A stretch of DNA of 32,924 nucleotides from Alphaproteobacteria bacterium HGW-Alphaproteobacteria-3 (GTDB taxonomy: Bacteria > Pseudomonadota > Alphaproteobacteria > Parvibaculales > Parvibaculaceae). The number at the start of each line of letters is the position of its first letter. The stretch's first letter is position 1. The notes below the pieces were generated by a model. The model worked only from the letters and a program-made list of their open reading frames with translations, had not been told where the DNA came from and made no database searches. Below, piece by piece: positions 23,876-32,235 of this stretch. The position numbers were made by a program, and so were the translations under genes. The stretch is taken from contig PHEF01000017.1 of NCBI GenBank assembly GCA_002842875.1, positions 1-32,924 of the forward strand, given 5' to 3'.

Positions 23876-24616
23876 CTAGTTCAGCATCGCAATCGGTGCG
23901 AGCGTCGGCCCGATTTCGTCGTTGATCACGAGATCGGCGATCCGGTCGAGTTCCGTCGGCTCGCGATTGAGGATGACGAGCGTCGCCCCGTTCCGCTTTG
24001 CGAGAATGGGAAAACCCGCCGCCGGATAGACCTGCAGCGACGAGCCGATGGCCAGAAACAGGTCGCAACCGAGCGTCGCCTCATGCGCGCGGTTCATCTC
24101 ATCCTCCGGCATCGCCTGCCCGAACGAGATCGTGGCGGATTTCACGATGCCGCCGCAAGACGTGCAGTCCGGCGCCTTGCCCGACGCATCGAACATTTCC
24201 TTCACCTGGAAAAGTTCGTACCGCTCCCCGCAATCGAGACACTTCGCGTAAGTGCCGTTGCCGTGCAGTTCGATGATCTTTTCGGACGGGATGCCCGACG
24301 CCTGATGAAGATTGTCGATGTTCTGCGTGATGACGTGGGCCACCTTCCCCTCGTCCACCAGCTTCGCGATCGCCATGTGCCCCTTGTTCGGTTCCGCCGC
24401 CACGATGGTCTTGTCGATTTCGAACTTTCGCCGCCAGGCCTCGGCGCGGACATCGGCGGAGCGCAGATAGTCCTGGAAGTCGATGGGTGCCATCTTGGTC
24501 CATAACCCGCCCGGGCTCCTGAAATCGGGAATGCCGGATTCCGTGCTGATCCCGGCGCCCGTGAAAATCACCACGCGGTAAGCTTCCTCGATGGCACGCT
24601 TCAGTTCGCGCTGCAT
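23876..24616 (-). CDS. cobB: Sir2-family NAD-dependent protein deacylase (CobB)
   Basis: A 246-residue sirtuin. NAD-binding motifs T-G-A-G-I-S-T-E-S-G-I-P-D-F-R (19-33) and T-Q-N-I-D-N-L-H (97-104) are complete; the catalytic His is His118 (E-L-H-G-N-G). Four zinc cysteines are Cys126, Cys129, Cys151 and Cys154. It removes acetyl or other acyl groups from lysines, for example to reactivate acyl-CoA synthetases. It is transcribed away from gloA with 76 bases between the starts. Confidence 0.95.
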   Translation of the reverse strand: MQRELKRAIEEAYRVVIFTGAGISTESGIPDFRSPGGLWTKMAPIDFQDYLRSADVRAEAWRRKFEIDKTIVAAEPNKGHMAIAKLVDEGKVAHVITQNIDNLHQASGIPSEKIIELHGNGTYAKCLDCGERYELFQVKEMFDASGKAPDCTSCGGIVKSATISFGQAMPEDEMNRAHEATLGCDLFLAIGSSLQVYPAAGFPILAKRNGATLVILNREPTELDRIADLVINDEIGPTLAPIAMLN

Positions 24617-24692
24617 TCTCGCTCCATCCCTTTGACCTCGCCTCCGTCATGGGGAATCATGCGTCAACGGCCCCACACATCAAGGATCATCG

Positions 24693-25112
24693 ATGAAATA
24701 TCTGCACACCATGGTGCGCGTCAGCGACCTCGACAAGTCGCTGGATTTCTATTGCGGCAAACTCGGCCTCGAAAATGTCGGCCGCTTCGACATCGAGGAG
24801 GGCCGCTTCAGCCTCGTCTTCCTTGCCGCTCCCGGCCAGAAGGACGCGCAGGTCGAACTCACCTGGAACTGGGACGCGGAAGAGCTCGGCGAAGGCCGCA
24901 ATTTCGGTCACCTCGCCTACCAGGTCGACGACATCTATGAAACCTGCGACCGCCTGATGCAGGCCGGCGTCACGATCAACCGCCCGCCACGCGACGGGCG
25001 CATGGCCTTCGTCCGTTCGCCGGACAATGTCTCGATAGAACTTCTCCAGGCAGGCAAACCGCTCGAACCGCGCGAGCCCTGGGCCTCCATGGCGAACACG
25101 GGACACTGGTGA
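24693..25112 (+). CDS. gloA: Glyoxalase I (lactoylglutathione lyase)
   Basis: A 139-residue VOC-fold enzyme that converts the methylglyoxal-glutathione adduct to S-lactoylglutathione. Metal ligands are His5, Glu55, His73 and Glu116, as in Escherichia coli GloA. The family start [10 protein letters not shown] and [13 protein letters not shown] are present. The stop overlaps a possible GTG of the next gene, so the two are probably co-transcribed. Confidence 0.94.
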   Translation: MKYLHTMVRVSDLDKSLDFYCGKLGLENVGRFDIEEGRFSLVFLAAPGQKDAQVELTWNWDAEELGEGRNFGHLAYQVDDIYETCDRLMQAGVTINRPPRDGRMAFVRSPDNVSIELLQAGKPLEPREPWASMANTGHW

Positions 25113-25135
25113 CCTTCCGTGCTATACTTGCTTTC

Positions 25136-25417
25136 ATGATGCGAATACTGGCTCACACATTGATGGCCGGTTTTCTCGCCCTCTCCGCCTCCGTCGCGGC
25201 GGCGGATGAGGTCGATGCCATGCACCCCGGCCTCAATGGATTTCGCCCCGGCACCGGCAACGAGCTCGACTCGCGCCGGGAGCCTTATGTCCAGCTCCGC
25301 AATCGGGATGCCTACTACAACAGGCTTTCTCCCCAGTGGGGCCATTACGACCAGCGAGACCCGGGCCTCGACCCCGCCGAATGCCGCCAGCTTCGGCGCC
25401 TACTGAGAATTCCCTGA
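25136..25417 (+). CDS. Small secreted protein of unknown function
   Basis: A 93-residue protein with a clear signal peptide: M-M-R-I-L-A-H-T-L-M-A-G-F-L-A-L-S-A-S, with cleavage likely after A-A-A before D-E. The mature part (about 69 residues) is hydrophilic, rich in Arg, Asp and Tyr, with one Cys near the end. No family recognised. ATG 25136 (or 25139) is preferred because it places the signal peptide at the N-terminus; a GTG at 25109 would add 9 residues. A terminator follows at once. Confidence 0.6.
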   Translation: MMRILAHTLMAGFLALSASVAAADEVDAMHPGLNGFRPGTGNELDSRREPYVQLRNRDAYYNRLSPQWGHYDQRDPGLDPAECRQLRRLLRIP

Positions 25418-25418
25418 G

Positions 25419-25450
25419 GCCGGGCTGTGTGATCCGGTCCGGCTGATTTT
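25419..25450 (+). terminator. Intrinsic terminator after the gloA pair
   Basis: GCCGGGCTG (25419-25427) pairs with CGGTCCGGC (25435-25443) over 9 bp with two G-T pairs, loop of 7, followed by TGATTTT. Confidence 0.75.
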
Positions 25451-25524
25451 ATCCGATAGCACAGCACCGGCCGCAAATCGCGACCGTGACGGAAATCGAG
25501 CAGCGGAGGGAAGAGAAGGAGAAA

Positions 25525-25600
25525 GTGGTACGCCCTAGGGGAGTCGAACCCCTCTTTCCAGAATGAAAATCTGGCGTCCTAACCGATAGACGAAGGGCGC
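25525..25600 (-). tRNA. tRNA-Glu (anticodon TTC)
   Basis: A 76-base cloverleaf on the minus strand: acceptor GCGCCCT/AGGGCGT, anticodon stem CCAGA/TCTGG enclosing TTTTCAT, T arm GGGGTTCGACTCCCC and an encoded CCA (25525-25527). It reads GAA and GAG codons. Confidence 0.97.
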
Positions 25601-25645
25601 GCACGGCCTCGAATGGCCAACCGGATACACCGGCCACGAGCGCGC

Positions 25646-25674
25646 CTTATAAGCGGCAAAGCCGCCTCTGGCAA
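25646..25674 (-). promoter_or_regulatory. Promoter of tRNA-Glu
   Basis: On the minus strand TTGCCA (25669-25674) and TATAAG (25646-25651) are separated by exactly 17 bases, with the tRNA 5' end about 45 bases downstream. The spacer contains a GCGGC-TTT-GCCGC hairpin that may also end recJ transcription. Confidence 0.65.
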
Positions 25675-25715
25675 CCCCCGATTTCATCCTGGAAAGCGCG
25701 CAAATCCTGTCATTT

Positions 25716-27536
25716 TCAGGGCTGCGCATCCCGCGTCGGAACGGCGTCCTCGATCGTGAACTGCACGCCCCGCCGTCCCTGCCAGTCGTCGGCGCCGAGC
25801 CGCCCCGCGATATGCAGAAGCCCCGCCCCTTTGTCGAGCAGCAGCGCGCCGAGCGGCGACTCCGCCGCCCGGAAGGCGATTCCCTTGAGCCGCCCCCCGT
25901 CCTCGCCCGCGAGAACGCAGCGCACATGCGCCTTGCCCACGATATCGGCCTTCACCACCCGCACGGAGGGCACCGCGAAGCGCGGCTCGGCGTTTCCCAC
26001 GCCGTAAGGCCCCGCCTGTTGCAGCAGCTCGTAGAGCTCCCGCGTGGCGCCCCGCGCCGCAATGGCGCCGTCGAGTTTCAGCGCCCGCGCTTCCGAGGCG
26101 AGCGCCACATCGCCCTCCAGACGCCTCGCAAGAAATGCCTCCAGCGCCTCGATCTTGTCCTCGCGCAGCGTCAGGCCCGCCGCCATCGCATGTCCGCCGC
26201 CATTGACCAGAAGCCCCGCTTCGAGCGCCGCCGTCACCGCCCGGCCGAGGTCGACCCCGGTGAGCGAACGCCCCGAACCCTTGCCCTCGCCGTTCCGGTC
26301 GAACGCGATGACGAGGCTCGGCCGCTCGTAGCGGTCCTTGAGGCGGCTCGCCACGATGCCGATGACGCCGGGATGCCAGCCCTTGCCTGCCGCGACAATG
26401 AGCGGCGGCAGCGTGTTTGCCCGCGCCGATGAGAGCCGCTCGTCCACCTGCAGAATTGCTTCTTCCAGCACCTGCGCCTCGATCGCCTGCCTCTCTGCAT
26501 TCATCACATTGAGTTCTTCGGCGATCGCGCGCGCCTCGATGGCGTCTTCCGTCGTCAGCAGCCTCGCACCGAGATCGGCCCTGCCGACACGCCCGCCTGC
26601 ATTCACCCGGGGCCCGAGCAAGAAGCCGCAATGATAGGGCGCGGGCGTACCGTTCATCCGCGCGGCATCGGCAAGCGCCGCAAGTCCCGTGTTCTGCCGC
26701 CGCTGCATGACGCGCAGGCCCTGCGCGACAAAGGCCCTGTTGAGCCCCGTAAGCGGCACCACGTCGCAAACCGTGCCCAGCGCCACCAGGTCGAGCCATT
26801 GCATGAGGTCCGGCTCGTCGCGCCCGGCATACCACCCCGCCTCGCGCAGCGCCCGGTTGAGAGCGACAACGAAGAGAAAGCTCACCCCCACAGCCGCAAG
26901 CTGGCCGAGACCGCTCGTATCGTCCAGCCGGTTCGGATTGACGAGAGCGAAAGCCGGCGGCAAGGCCGGCTCGGCCTGATGGTGATCGACGACGATGGAG
27001 GGAAGCCCGTAATCCGCCGCGAGCCCCAGCGCCTTGTGCGCCATCGTTCCGCAATCGACGGTGACGACGAGGTCCACGCCCTCGTCCTTCAAGCGTTTGA
27101 GCGCGGGCGCATTCGGCCCGTAGCCTTCCCGGATACGGTCGGGAATATAGATGCGCAACTCGCTTCCCGCCGCCTTGAAGAAGCGATAGAGAAGCGCGCT
27201 GGACGTTGCTCCGTCCACGTCGTAATCGCCGAAAACCGCAACCTTTTCCCCGTCCATGATGGCCGCAGCAACACGCGTCGCAGCCTTCTCCATGTCGGCG
27301 AGTTCGCGCGGGTCCGGCATCAGCGAGCGCAGCGACGGCGCCAGGTAAGCCGCGCAATCTTCCGGTGCCACGCCCCGTCCCGCCAGCACGCGGGCGACGA
27401 TCTCGGGCAATCCCTCGCGTTGCGCAATCGCCAGCGCCAGCCGCTCGTCGGCAAGGCGGCTCGCCCAGGCGCGCCCCGTCGCCGAACGATCGACACCGAG
27501 GAAAGGCCTGCCTGCCGTGGTGGAATCCGAATCCAT
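25716..27536 (-). CDS. recJ: Single-stranded-DNA-specific exonuclease RecJ
   Basis: A 606-residue 5'-3' exonuclease acting in recombination and mismatch repair. The DHH phosphoesterase domain shows G-D-Y-D-V-D-G-A (103-110), D-C-G (161-163) and V-D-H-H-Q-A-E (183-189), which bind catalytic metals. The DHHA1 domain has the R-V-N-A-G-G-R and G-G-G-H-A-M-A-A-G motifs. A C-terminal OB-like region follows. ATG 27536 is used; a GTG three codons upstream is the alternative. It lies 49 bases downstream of glpX on the same strand. Confidence 0.95.
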   Translation of the reverse strand: MDSDSTTAGRPFLGVDRSATGRAWASRLADERLALAIAQREGLPEIVARVLAGRGVAPEDCAAYLAPSLRSLMPDPRELADMEKAATRVAAAIMDGEKVAVFGDYDVDGATSSALLYRFFKAAGSELRIYIPDRIREGYGPNAPALKRLKDEGVDLVVTVDCGTMAHKALGLAADYGLPSIVVDHHQAEPALPPAFALVNPNRLDDTSGLGQLAAVGVSFLFVVALNRALREAGWYAGRDEPDLMQWLDLVALGTVCDVVPLTGLNRAFVAQGLRVMQRRQNTGLAALADAARMNGTPAPYHCGFLLGPRVNAGGRVGRADLGARLLTTEDAIEARAIAEELNVMNAERQAIEAQVLEEAILQVDERLSSARANTLPPLIVAAGKGWHPGVIGIVASRLKDRYERPSLVIAFDRNGEGKGSGRSLTGVDLGRAVTAALEAGLLVNGGGHAMAAGLTLREDKIEALEAFLARRLEGDVALASEARALKLDGAIAARGATRELYELLQQAGPYGVGNAEPRFAVPSVRVVKADIVGKAHVRCVLAGEDGGRLKGIAFRAAESPLGALLLDKGAGLLHIAGRLGADDWQGRRGVQFTIEDAVPTRDAQP

Positions 27537-27584
27537 TTTCCTCACCGGGAATCGTATCGGATCGAGGCGTCTTCCGGCGGAATT

Positions 27585-28559
27585 CTAATGGAACTTGTCG
27601 AGGAACGCGTGGAAGGACTTGAGGTGCCGAACCGTGCCCGTCGCCGAGCGCATGACGAGTGTGTGGGTCGTCACACCGCCGCGTTCGTGATGAATGCCGT
27701 CCAGAAGCCAGCCATCGGTCACGCCCGTCGCCGCGAAAATAACGTCGCCCGAAGCCATTTCCGTGTGGTCGAACTTCTTGTTGAAGTCCGTCACGCCCAT
27801 CTTCGCGGCGCGCGCCTTCTGCTCCTCGACGCTCGTCACCAGGCGGCCCTGCATCTGGCCGCCGATGCAGCGCAGCGCCGCCGCCGCGAGCACACCTTCC
27901 GGCGCACCGCCGACACCCATGTAGATATCCACGGTCGTTGCCGGGTCGGTCGTCGCGATCACACCGGCAATATCGCCGTCGGTGATGAGCGTCACCTTCG
28001 CGCCCGCCTCGCGCACCGCGCGGATGAGATCGGCGTGGCGCGGCCGGTCGAGGATGCAGGCCGTGATATCGCACACATCGACCTTCTTTGCCTTGGCGAG
28101 CGCCTTGATGTTTTCGGCCGGGCTCGCGTCGAGATCGACCACGCCTTGCGGGTAGCCGCCGCCAATGGCGATCTTGTCCATATAGGTGTCGGGTGCGTTG
28201 AGCAGCGTGCCGCCGGACGCAGCCGCCAGCACGGCCATCGCATTCGGCATCGCTTTCGCGGTAAGCGTCGTGCCTTCAAGCGGATCGAGTGCGATGTCGA
28301 CCTTCGGACCTTTACCCGTCCCCACCTTCTCGCCGATATAGAGCATCGGCGCCTCGTCGCGCTCGCCCTCTCCGATCACCACCGTGCCGTCGATGTCGAG
28401 AACATTGAGTTCCCTGCGCATGGCGTCGACTGCCGCCTGGTCGGCAGACTTCTCGTCGCCGCGCCCCACCCACAGCGCCGAGCAGACGGCCGCGCGTTCT
28501 GTCACGCGCCCCATCTCCAGCGCCAGCATCCGGTTCAGGCCAGGTTTCTTCGCAACCAT
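27585..28559 (-). CDS. glpX: Fructose-1,6-bisphosphatase class II
   Basis: A 324-residue enzyme of gluconeogenesis (and of the Calvin cycle in autotrophs) that removes the 1-phosphate from fructose 1,6-bisphosphate. Metal-site motifs are seen: V-V-I-G-E-G-E-R-D-E-A-P, D-I-A-L-D-P-L-E-G-T-T-L, and G-V-G-G-A-P-E-G-V-L-A-A-A-A-L. Length is normal. The start at 28559 follows GAGGA. It sits directly downstream of hom on the same strand (55 bases), so they are probably one transcript. Confidence 0.95.
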   Translation of the reverse strand: MVAKKPGLNRMLALEMGRVTERAAVCSALWVGRGDEKSADQAAVDAMRRELNVLDIDGTVVIGEGERDEAPMLYIGEKVGTGKGPKVDIALDPLEGTTLTAKAMPNAMAVLAAASGGTLLNAPDTYMDKIAIGGGYPQGVVDLDASPAENIKALAKAKKVDVCDITACILDRPRHADLIRAVREAGAKVTLITDGDIAGVIATTDPATTVDIYMGVGGAPEGVLAAAALRCIGGQMQGRLVTSVEEQKARAAKMGVTDFNKKFDHTEMASGDVIFAATGVTDGWLLDGIHHERGGVTTHTLVMRSATGTVRHLKSFHAFLDKFH

Positions 28560-28614
28560 CTCAAATCCTCGTTTCCTCTGCCCGTCACCCCGGGCGGCAT
28601 GTATCGCGGGCGGC

Positions 28615-29922
28615 TCAGCGGAGCTCGCCATCCTCTATCCTGATCACAAGCGGCGTACCCGCCACATCTTCGTGCTTTGCCAGCAAGGTCCGCGCACGGG
28701 CCATCGTGCCCTCGTCGGTTTCATGCGTGATGAAGACAACCGGCATTCTGCCGCTCTCGTCGCTCTTGCCGCCGCGCTGCACGATCCGCTCGATGGAGAT
28801 GGATGCTTCGGCAAGCGCGCGCGTGATCTCGGCCATGCTGCCCGCCCGGTCCACCGCCCTGAGCCGCAGATAGAACGAACTCTTGTGCTCGTCCATGAGC
28901 GGCTTCGCGGGCGCCTTGAGCTTGGCCGCCGGCACAATGAAGGGTGGCACGATGAGACCGCGCGCAACGTCCACGATGTCGGAGAGCACGGCCGATGCCG
29001 TCGGTCCTTCGCCCGCGCCGCGCCCTTCGAGCACCAGATGGCCCACCCGGTCGCCGTCGATTGCGACAGCATTGTAAACGCCGGAAACCGCCGCGAGCGG
29101 CGTTCCTTCCGGCACCAGCGCCGGATGCACGCGCTGCACGATCCCCGCCTCGCCCTTCTCGGCGATGGCGAGCAGCTTCACCTTGAAGCCGAACTCCTTC
29201 GCGAAAGCGATGTCGGTCGCGCTGATCTTCTCGATGCCCTCGATATGGACATTGGCGAAATCGACTTGCGTGCCGAAGGCGAGGCTCGCCAGGATCGCGA
29301 GCTTGTGCGCCGCGTCGATCCCGCCCACGTCGAAGGTCGGATCGGCCTCGGCATAGCCGAGGTCCTGCGCGTCCTTCAGCACATCGGCGAAGTCGCGCCC
29401 CGTCGTCTCCATCTCGGTCAGGATGTAGTTGCAGGTGCCATTGAGGATGCCGTGAATGCTGCGGATCTCGTTGCCCGCCAGCGCCTCGCGCATCGTCTTG
29501 ACGATCGGAATGCCGCCCGCCACCGCCGCTTCGTAGTTGAGCGCCACGCCCTTCTCTTCGGCAAGCCGCGCAAGCGCCGTCCCGTGATGCGCGATCAGCG
29601 CCTTGTTCGCCGTGGCGACATGCTTGCCAGCCTTGAGCGCCGCTTCCACGAGATCGCGGGCGACGCCTTCGGAGCCGCCGATCAATTCCACGACGATGTC
29701 GATGTCGTCCGCCGCCGCGAGCGCCAACGGATCGTCATCCCAGCGCACGCCGGTGAGGTCGATGCCGCGATCCTTCGACTTGTCGCGCGCCGACACGGCG
29801 ACAAGCTCCAGCACACGCCCCGACGCCGCCGCAAGATGCTCGCCACGCGCGGCTAAAATCTTGACGACGCCCGCCCCAACCGTGCCGAGGCCGGCAATGC
29901 CTATCCGGAGAGGTTTGCTCAC
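28615..29922 (-). CDS. hom: Homoserine dehydrogenase
   Basis: A 435-residue enzyme reducing aspartate semialdehyde to homoserine for threonine and methionine. The NAD(P) motif G-I-A-G-L-G-T-V-G-A-G-V occupies residues 8-19; the catalytic region contains G-I-L-N-G-T-C-N-Y-I-L and E-A-D-P-T-F-D-V-G-G-I-D-A-A-H-K. A C-terminal ACT domain (about 355-435, beginning Y-L-R-L-R-A-V-D-R-A-G) points to feedback control by threonine. Its start overlaps the stop of the aminotransferase gene by four bases. Confidence 0.96.
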   Translation of the reverse strand: MSKPLRIGIAGLGTVGAGVVKILAARGEHLAAASGRVLELVAVSARDKSKDRGIDLTGVRWDDDPLALAAADDIDIVVELIGGSEGVARDLVEAALKAGKHVATANKALIAHHGTALARLAEEKGVALNYEAAVAGGIPIVKTMREALAGNEIRSIHGILNGTCNYILTEMETTGRDFADVLKDAQDLGYAEADPTFDVGGIDAAHKLAILASLAFGTQVDFANVHIEGIEKISATDIAFAKEFGFKVKLLAIAEKGEAGIVQRVHPALVPEGTPLAAVSGVYNAVAIDGDRVGHLVLEGRGAGEGPTASAVLSDIVDVARGLIVPPFIVPAAKLKAPAKPLMDEHKSSFYLRLRAVDRAGSMAEITRALAEASISIERIVQRGGKSDESGRMPVVFITHETDEGTMARARTLLAKHEDVAGTPLVIRIEDGELR

Positions 29923-31184
29923 GTCCGCCCCGCCCTCGTTGAACTGGGGTGAGGCACGACGCTCGCCGTGATGCCGACGCGCTCTTCATATTCCGCGATG
30001 ATCTGGTCGGCGTTCTGCATCATGCGCTTCACATTGCGCGCCGCCTGCCGGATGCGCTGCTCGTTTTCCACGAGGCCGATGCGCACATGCCCGTCGCCAT
30101 ACTCGCCGAAGCCGATTCCCGGCGCGACCGCCACATCCGCCTGTTCCAGCAGCAACGTCGCAAAGCCCATGGAGCCGAGATGCCGGAACTTCTCCGGGAT
30201 CGGCGACCAGGCGAACATGCTGGCGGGCGGCGAGGGAATGTCCCAGCCGGAACGCGCCATGCTGTCCACCAGCACATCGCGGCGATGCTTGTAGGTGGCG
30301 CGAATTTCCGCCACGCAATCCTGCGGCCCGTTCAGCGCCGCCGTCGCCGCCACCTGGATCGGCGTGAAGGCGCCATAATCGAGATAGGACTTCACCCGTC
30401 CGAGCGCATTGATGAGCCGCTCATTGCCGACCGCAAAGCCCATCCGCCAGCCCGGCATCGAAAATGTCTTCGACAGCGAGGTGAATTCGACCGTGCGCTC
30501 CTTCGCGCCCGGCACCTGCAGGATCGAGGGCGGCGGATTGCCGTCGAAATAGATTTCCGAATAGGCGAGGTCCGAAATCACATAGAGATCGTGCTTCGCC
30601 GCAAAGGCGATCACCTCGCGATAAAAGTCGAGATCGGCCACCTGCGCCGTCGGGTTCGACGGATAGGAAACGACAAGCGCCGTCGGCTTCGGCACGCTGT
30701 GGCGAATGCCGCGCTCCAGCATGTCGAAAAAGCCCGTCTCGCTCTCGAAGGGCACGGAACGGATGACGGCGCCCGAAATGATGAAACCGAAGGCATGGAT
30801 CGGATAGCTCGGATTGGGGCACAGAATGACATCGCCCGGCGCCGTGATCGCCTGGGCGAGGTTCGCGAGCCCTTCCTTGGAGCCCAGCGTCGCGATCACT
30901 TCCGTCTCCGGATTGAGCGTCACGCCGAAGCGCCGTTCGTAATAGGCGGCCTGCGCGCGCCGGAGCCCCGGAATGCCGCGCGACGAGGAATAGCGATGCG
31001 TCTTCGGGTCGCGAACGGCCTCGATCAGCTTCTCCACGATATGCGGCGGCGTCGGCATGTCGGGATTGCCCATGCCGAAATCGATGATGTCCTTGCCTTC
31101 GGCCCGCGCCTTCGCCTTGAGCTTGTTCACGCTCTCGAAAACGTAAGGAGGCAACCGCTTTATGCGATGAAACTCTTCGCTCAT
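29919..31184 (-). CDS. alaC: PLP-dependent aminotransferase, AlaC type
   Basis: A 421-residue class I/II aminotransferase, close along its whole length to Escherichia coli AlaC (glutamate-pyruvate aminotransferase): R-L-P-P-Y-V-F, I-D-F-G-M-G-N-P-D, S-S-R-G-I-P-G-L-R-R, and Y-P-S-N-P-T-A-Q. The PLP lysine is Lys239 in S-L-S-K-T-F-S-M-P-G-W-R. It is often labelled LL-diaminopimelate aminotransferase in alphaproteobacterial genomes; the alanine-forming role is better supported by similarity. It is co-transcribed with hom. Confidence 0.93.
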   Translation of the reverse strand: MSEEFHRIKRLPPYVFESVNKLKAKARAEGKDIIDFGMGNPDMPTPPHIVEKLIEAVRDPKTHRYSSSRGIPGLRRAQAAYYERRFGVTLNPETEVIATLGSKEGLANLAQAITAPGDVILCPNPSYPIHAFGFIISGAVIRSVPFESETGFFDMLERGIRHSVPKPTALVVSYPSNPTAQVADLDFYREVIAFAAKHDLYVISDLAYSEIYFDGNPPPSILQVPGAKERTVEFTSLSKTFSMPGWRMGFAVGNERLINALGRVKSYLDYGAFTPIQVAATAALNGPQDCVAEIRATYKHRRDVLVDSMARSGWDIPSPPASMFAWSPIPEKFRHLGSMGFATLLLEQADVAVAPGIGFGEYGDGHVRIGLVENEQRIRQAARNVKRMMQNADQIIAEYEERVGITASVVPHPSSTRAGRT

Positions 31185-31350
31185 GGCTCAATCCTGGAGA
31201 CGCGACATACCGTCCACGGCCCCCGATTCGGACCCGCGGCGGTTCACGGCGTCTTATAACGCCAAAGGGGAAGCCGGGCCATGCGAAAACGGCCAGCTAC
31301 AAGGGAATATGTCCCGCAGAACACAGCCTGGACATGGCAAATTTATGGCG

Positions 31351-31371
31351 GAAAGCCGGGCTTGCCCCGGC
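31351..31371 (-). terminator. Probable terminator of the lipoprotein gene
   Basis: GCCGGG (31355-31360) and CCCGGC (31366-31371) form a 6-bp stem with a 5-base loop. On the minus strand it is followed by TTTC, 12 bases after the lipoprotein stop. The rest of the 198-base gap up to alaC (31185-31382) has no gene. Confidence 0.5.
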
Positions 31372-31382
31372 CGCTCCTCCGC

Positions 31383-32027
31383 TCAGGGCATGCCTACGGC
31401 CGGCTTCACGGTCACGCGCTTGGTCGGCGCCGCCGTCACTTCGGGCCCCGTGTCCTCGGCAGGTTCGGCCGCCGCCGCCGCGCCGTCCTCGGTCATGACT
31501 TCCGGCTCCCCTTCGGGCTCCTTCGCGGCGGTCTGGACTTCCTTCTGCGGCAGCACCTTCGAGTAGTCGCTGTGCCCGCCTCGCGCCTCCGGCAGCGGAA
31601 TGACCGGCGCGCTGTCATAGAAGGACTGCTTGTCCTTCGCCGCCGGCACATCGTCGTCAAGCGCCGGCACGGGCGTCGGCTGCGCCACCACGGGCGCGGG
31701 CGCCGGAGCCTCCGTGCCGCCGCGCAGCACCTGGTCGCTGTGAAGCGCATTCTCGCGGTCGGCCGCAAGGCCCTTGGCGACGTCCTTGCGCTCATCGAGC
31801 GGCGTCGCGGCAGGCTGCTCCTGCGGCACGTCGCGCAGGTCCGGGAACGCGGCGCCGGCGGGCGCCGCCGATGGCGTGCCGCCATAGGCCGCATCGGGCT
31901 TCACATCGTCCGAAATCGCCGAACAGCCAGCCAGGGCACCGGCCATGATCAGCGCCGCCGCAAGTCCGCTTGAGCGAGCCGCCGCGGCAAGCCTGTTCAC
32001 ACCCCGGCCATTCGCCAGTTCCGACAT
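31383..32027 (-). CDS. Pro/Ala-rich lipoprotein of unknown function
   Basis: A 214-residue protein. A signal sequence with lipobox L-A-G-C (about residues 31-34, M-A-G-A-L-A-G-C-S) predicts lipid attachment in the envelope. The mature part is low-complexity, rich in Ala, Pro, Glu and Asp, and probably disordered; no domain recognised. The start at 32027 follows CAGGAG. The open frame continues upstream to 32087 but would bury the lipobox. Divergent from phaC. Confidence 0.78.
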   Translation of the reverse strand: MSELANGRGVNRLAAAARSSGLAAALIMAGALAGCSAISDDVKPDAAYGGTPSAAPAGAAFPDLRDVPQEQPAATPLDERKDVAKGLAADRENALHSDQVLRGGTEAPAPAPVVAQPTPVPALDDDVPAAKDKQSFYDSAPVIPLPEARGGHSDYSKVLPQKEVQTAAKEPEGEPEVMTEDGAAAAAEPAEDTGPEVTAAPTKRVTVKPAVGMP

Positions 32028-32102
32028 TTCCGCACTCCTGCTGCTGGCGCCTTGAGCGCCGGTTTTGTGTCCCCATATCCGCGTCACCCAGCGGACGTCT
32101 TT

Positions 32103-32119
32103 AGCGTATAGTATACGCT
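32103..32119. promoter_or_regulatory. 17-base palindrome between lipoprotein gene and phaC
   Basis: AGCGTATA-G-TATACGCT is a perfect palindrome around a single central base, lying 117 bases before the phaC start and 76 bases before the lipoprotein start. It contains TATAGT/TATACT, which resemble -10 elements on either strand. Operator for a dimeric repressor is the natural reading. A second, weaker inverted repeat TGAAAC / GTTTCA follows at 32127-32147. Confidence 0.6.
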
Positions 32120-32235
32120 TCGCCGGTGAAACCTTTAGAGCGTTTCAGGGCGAAACCGCATCGTCAGAAGGGCTTTCTCCACAGGGCGGTGGAGGCGGCC
32201 CAAGGCCCCGTGACAAGCCCAGGGAAGCGCCTTAG

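Noticed and set aside
26631..28643. 670-codon plus-strand open frame across recJ and glpX
   Set aside because: It is antisense to two clearly recognised genes and Arg/His-rich, as expected of a shadow frame.
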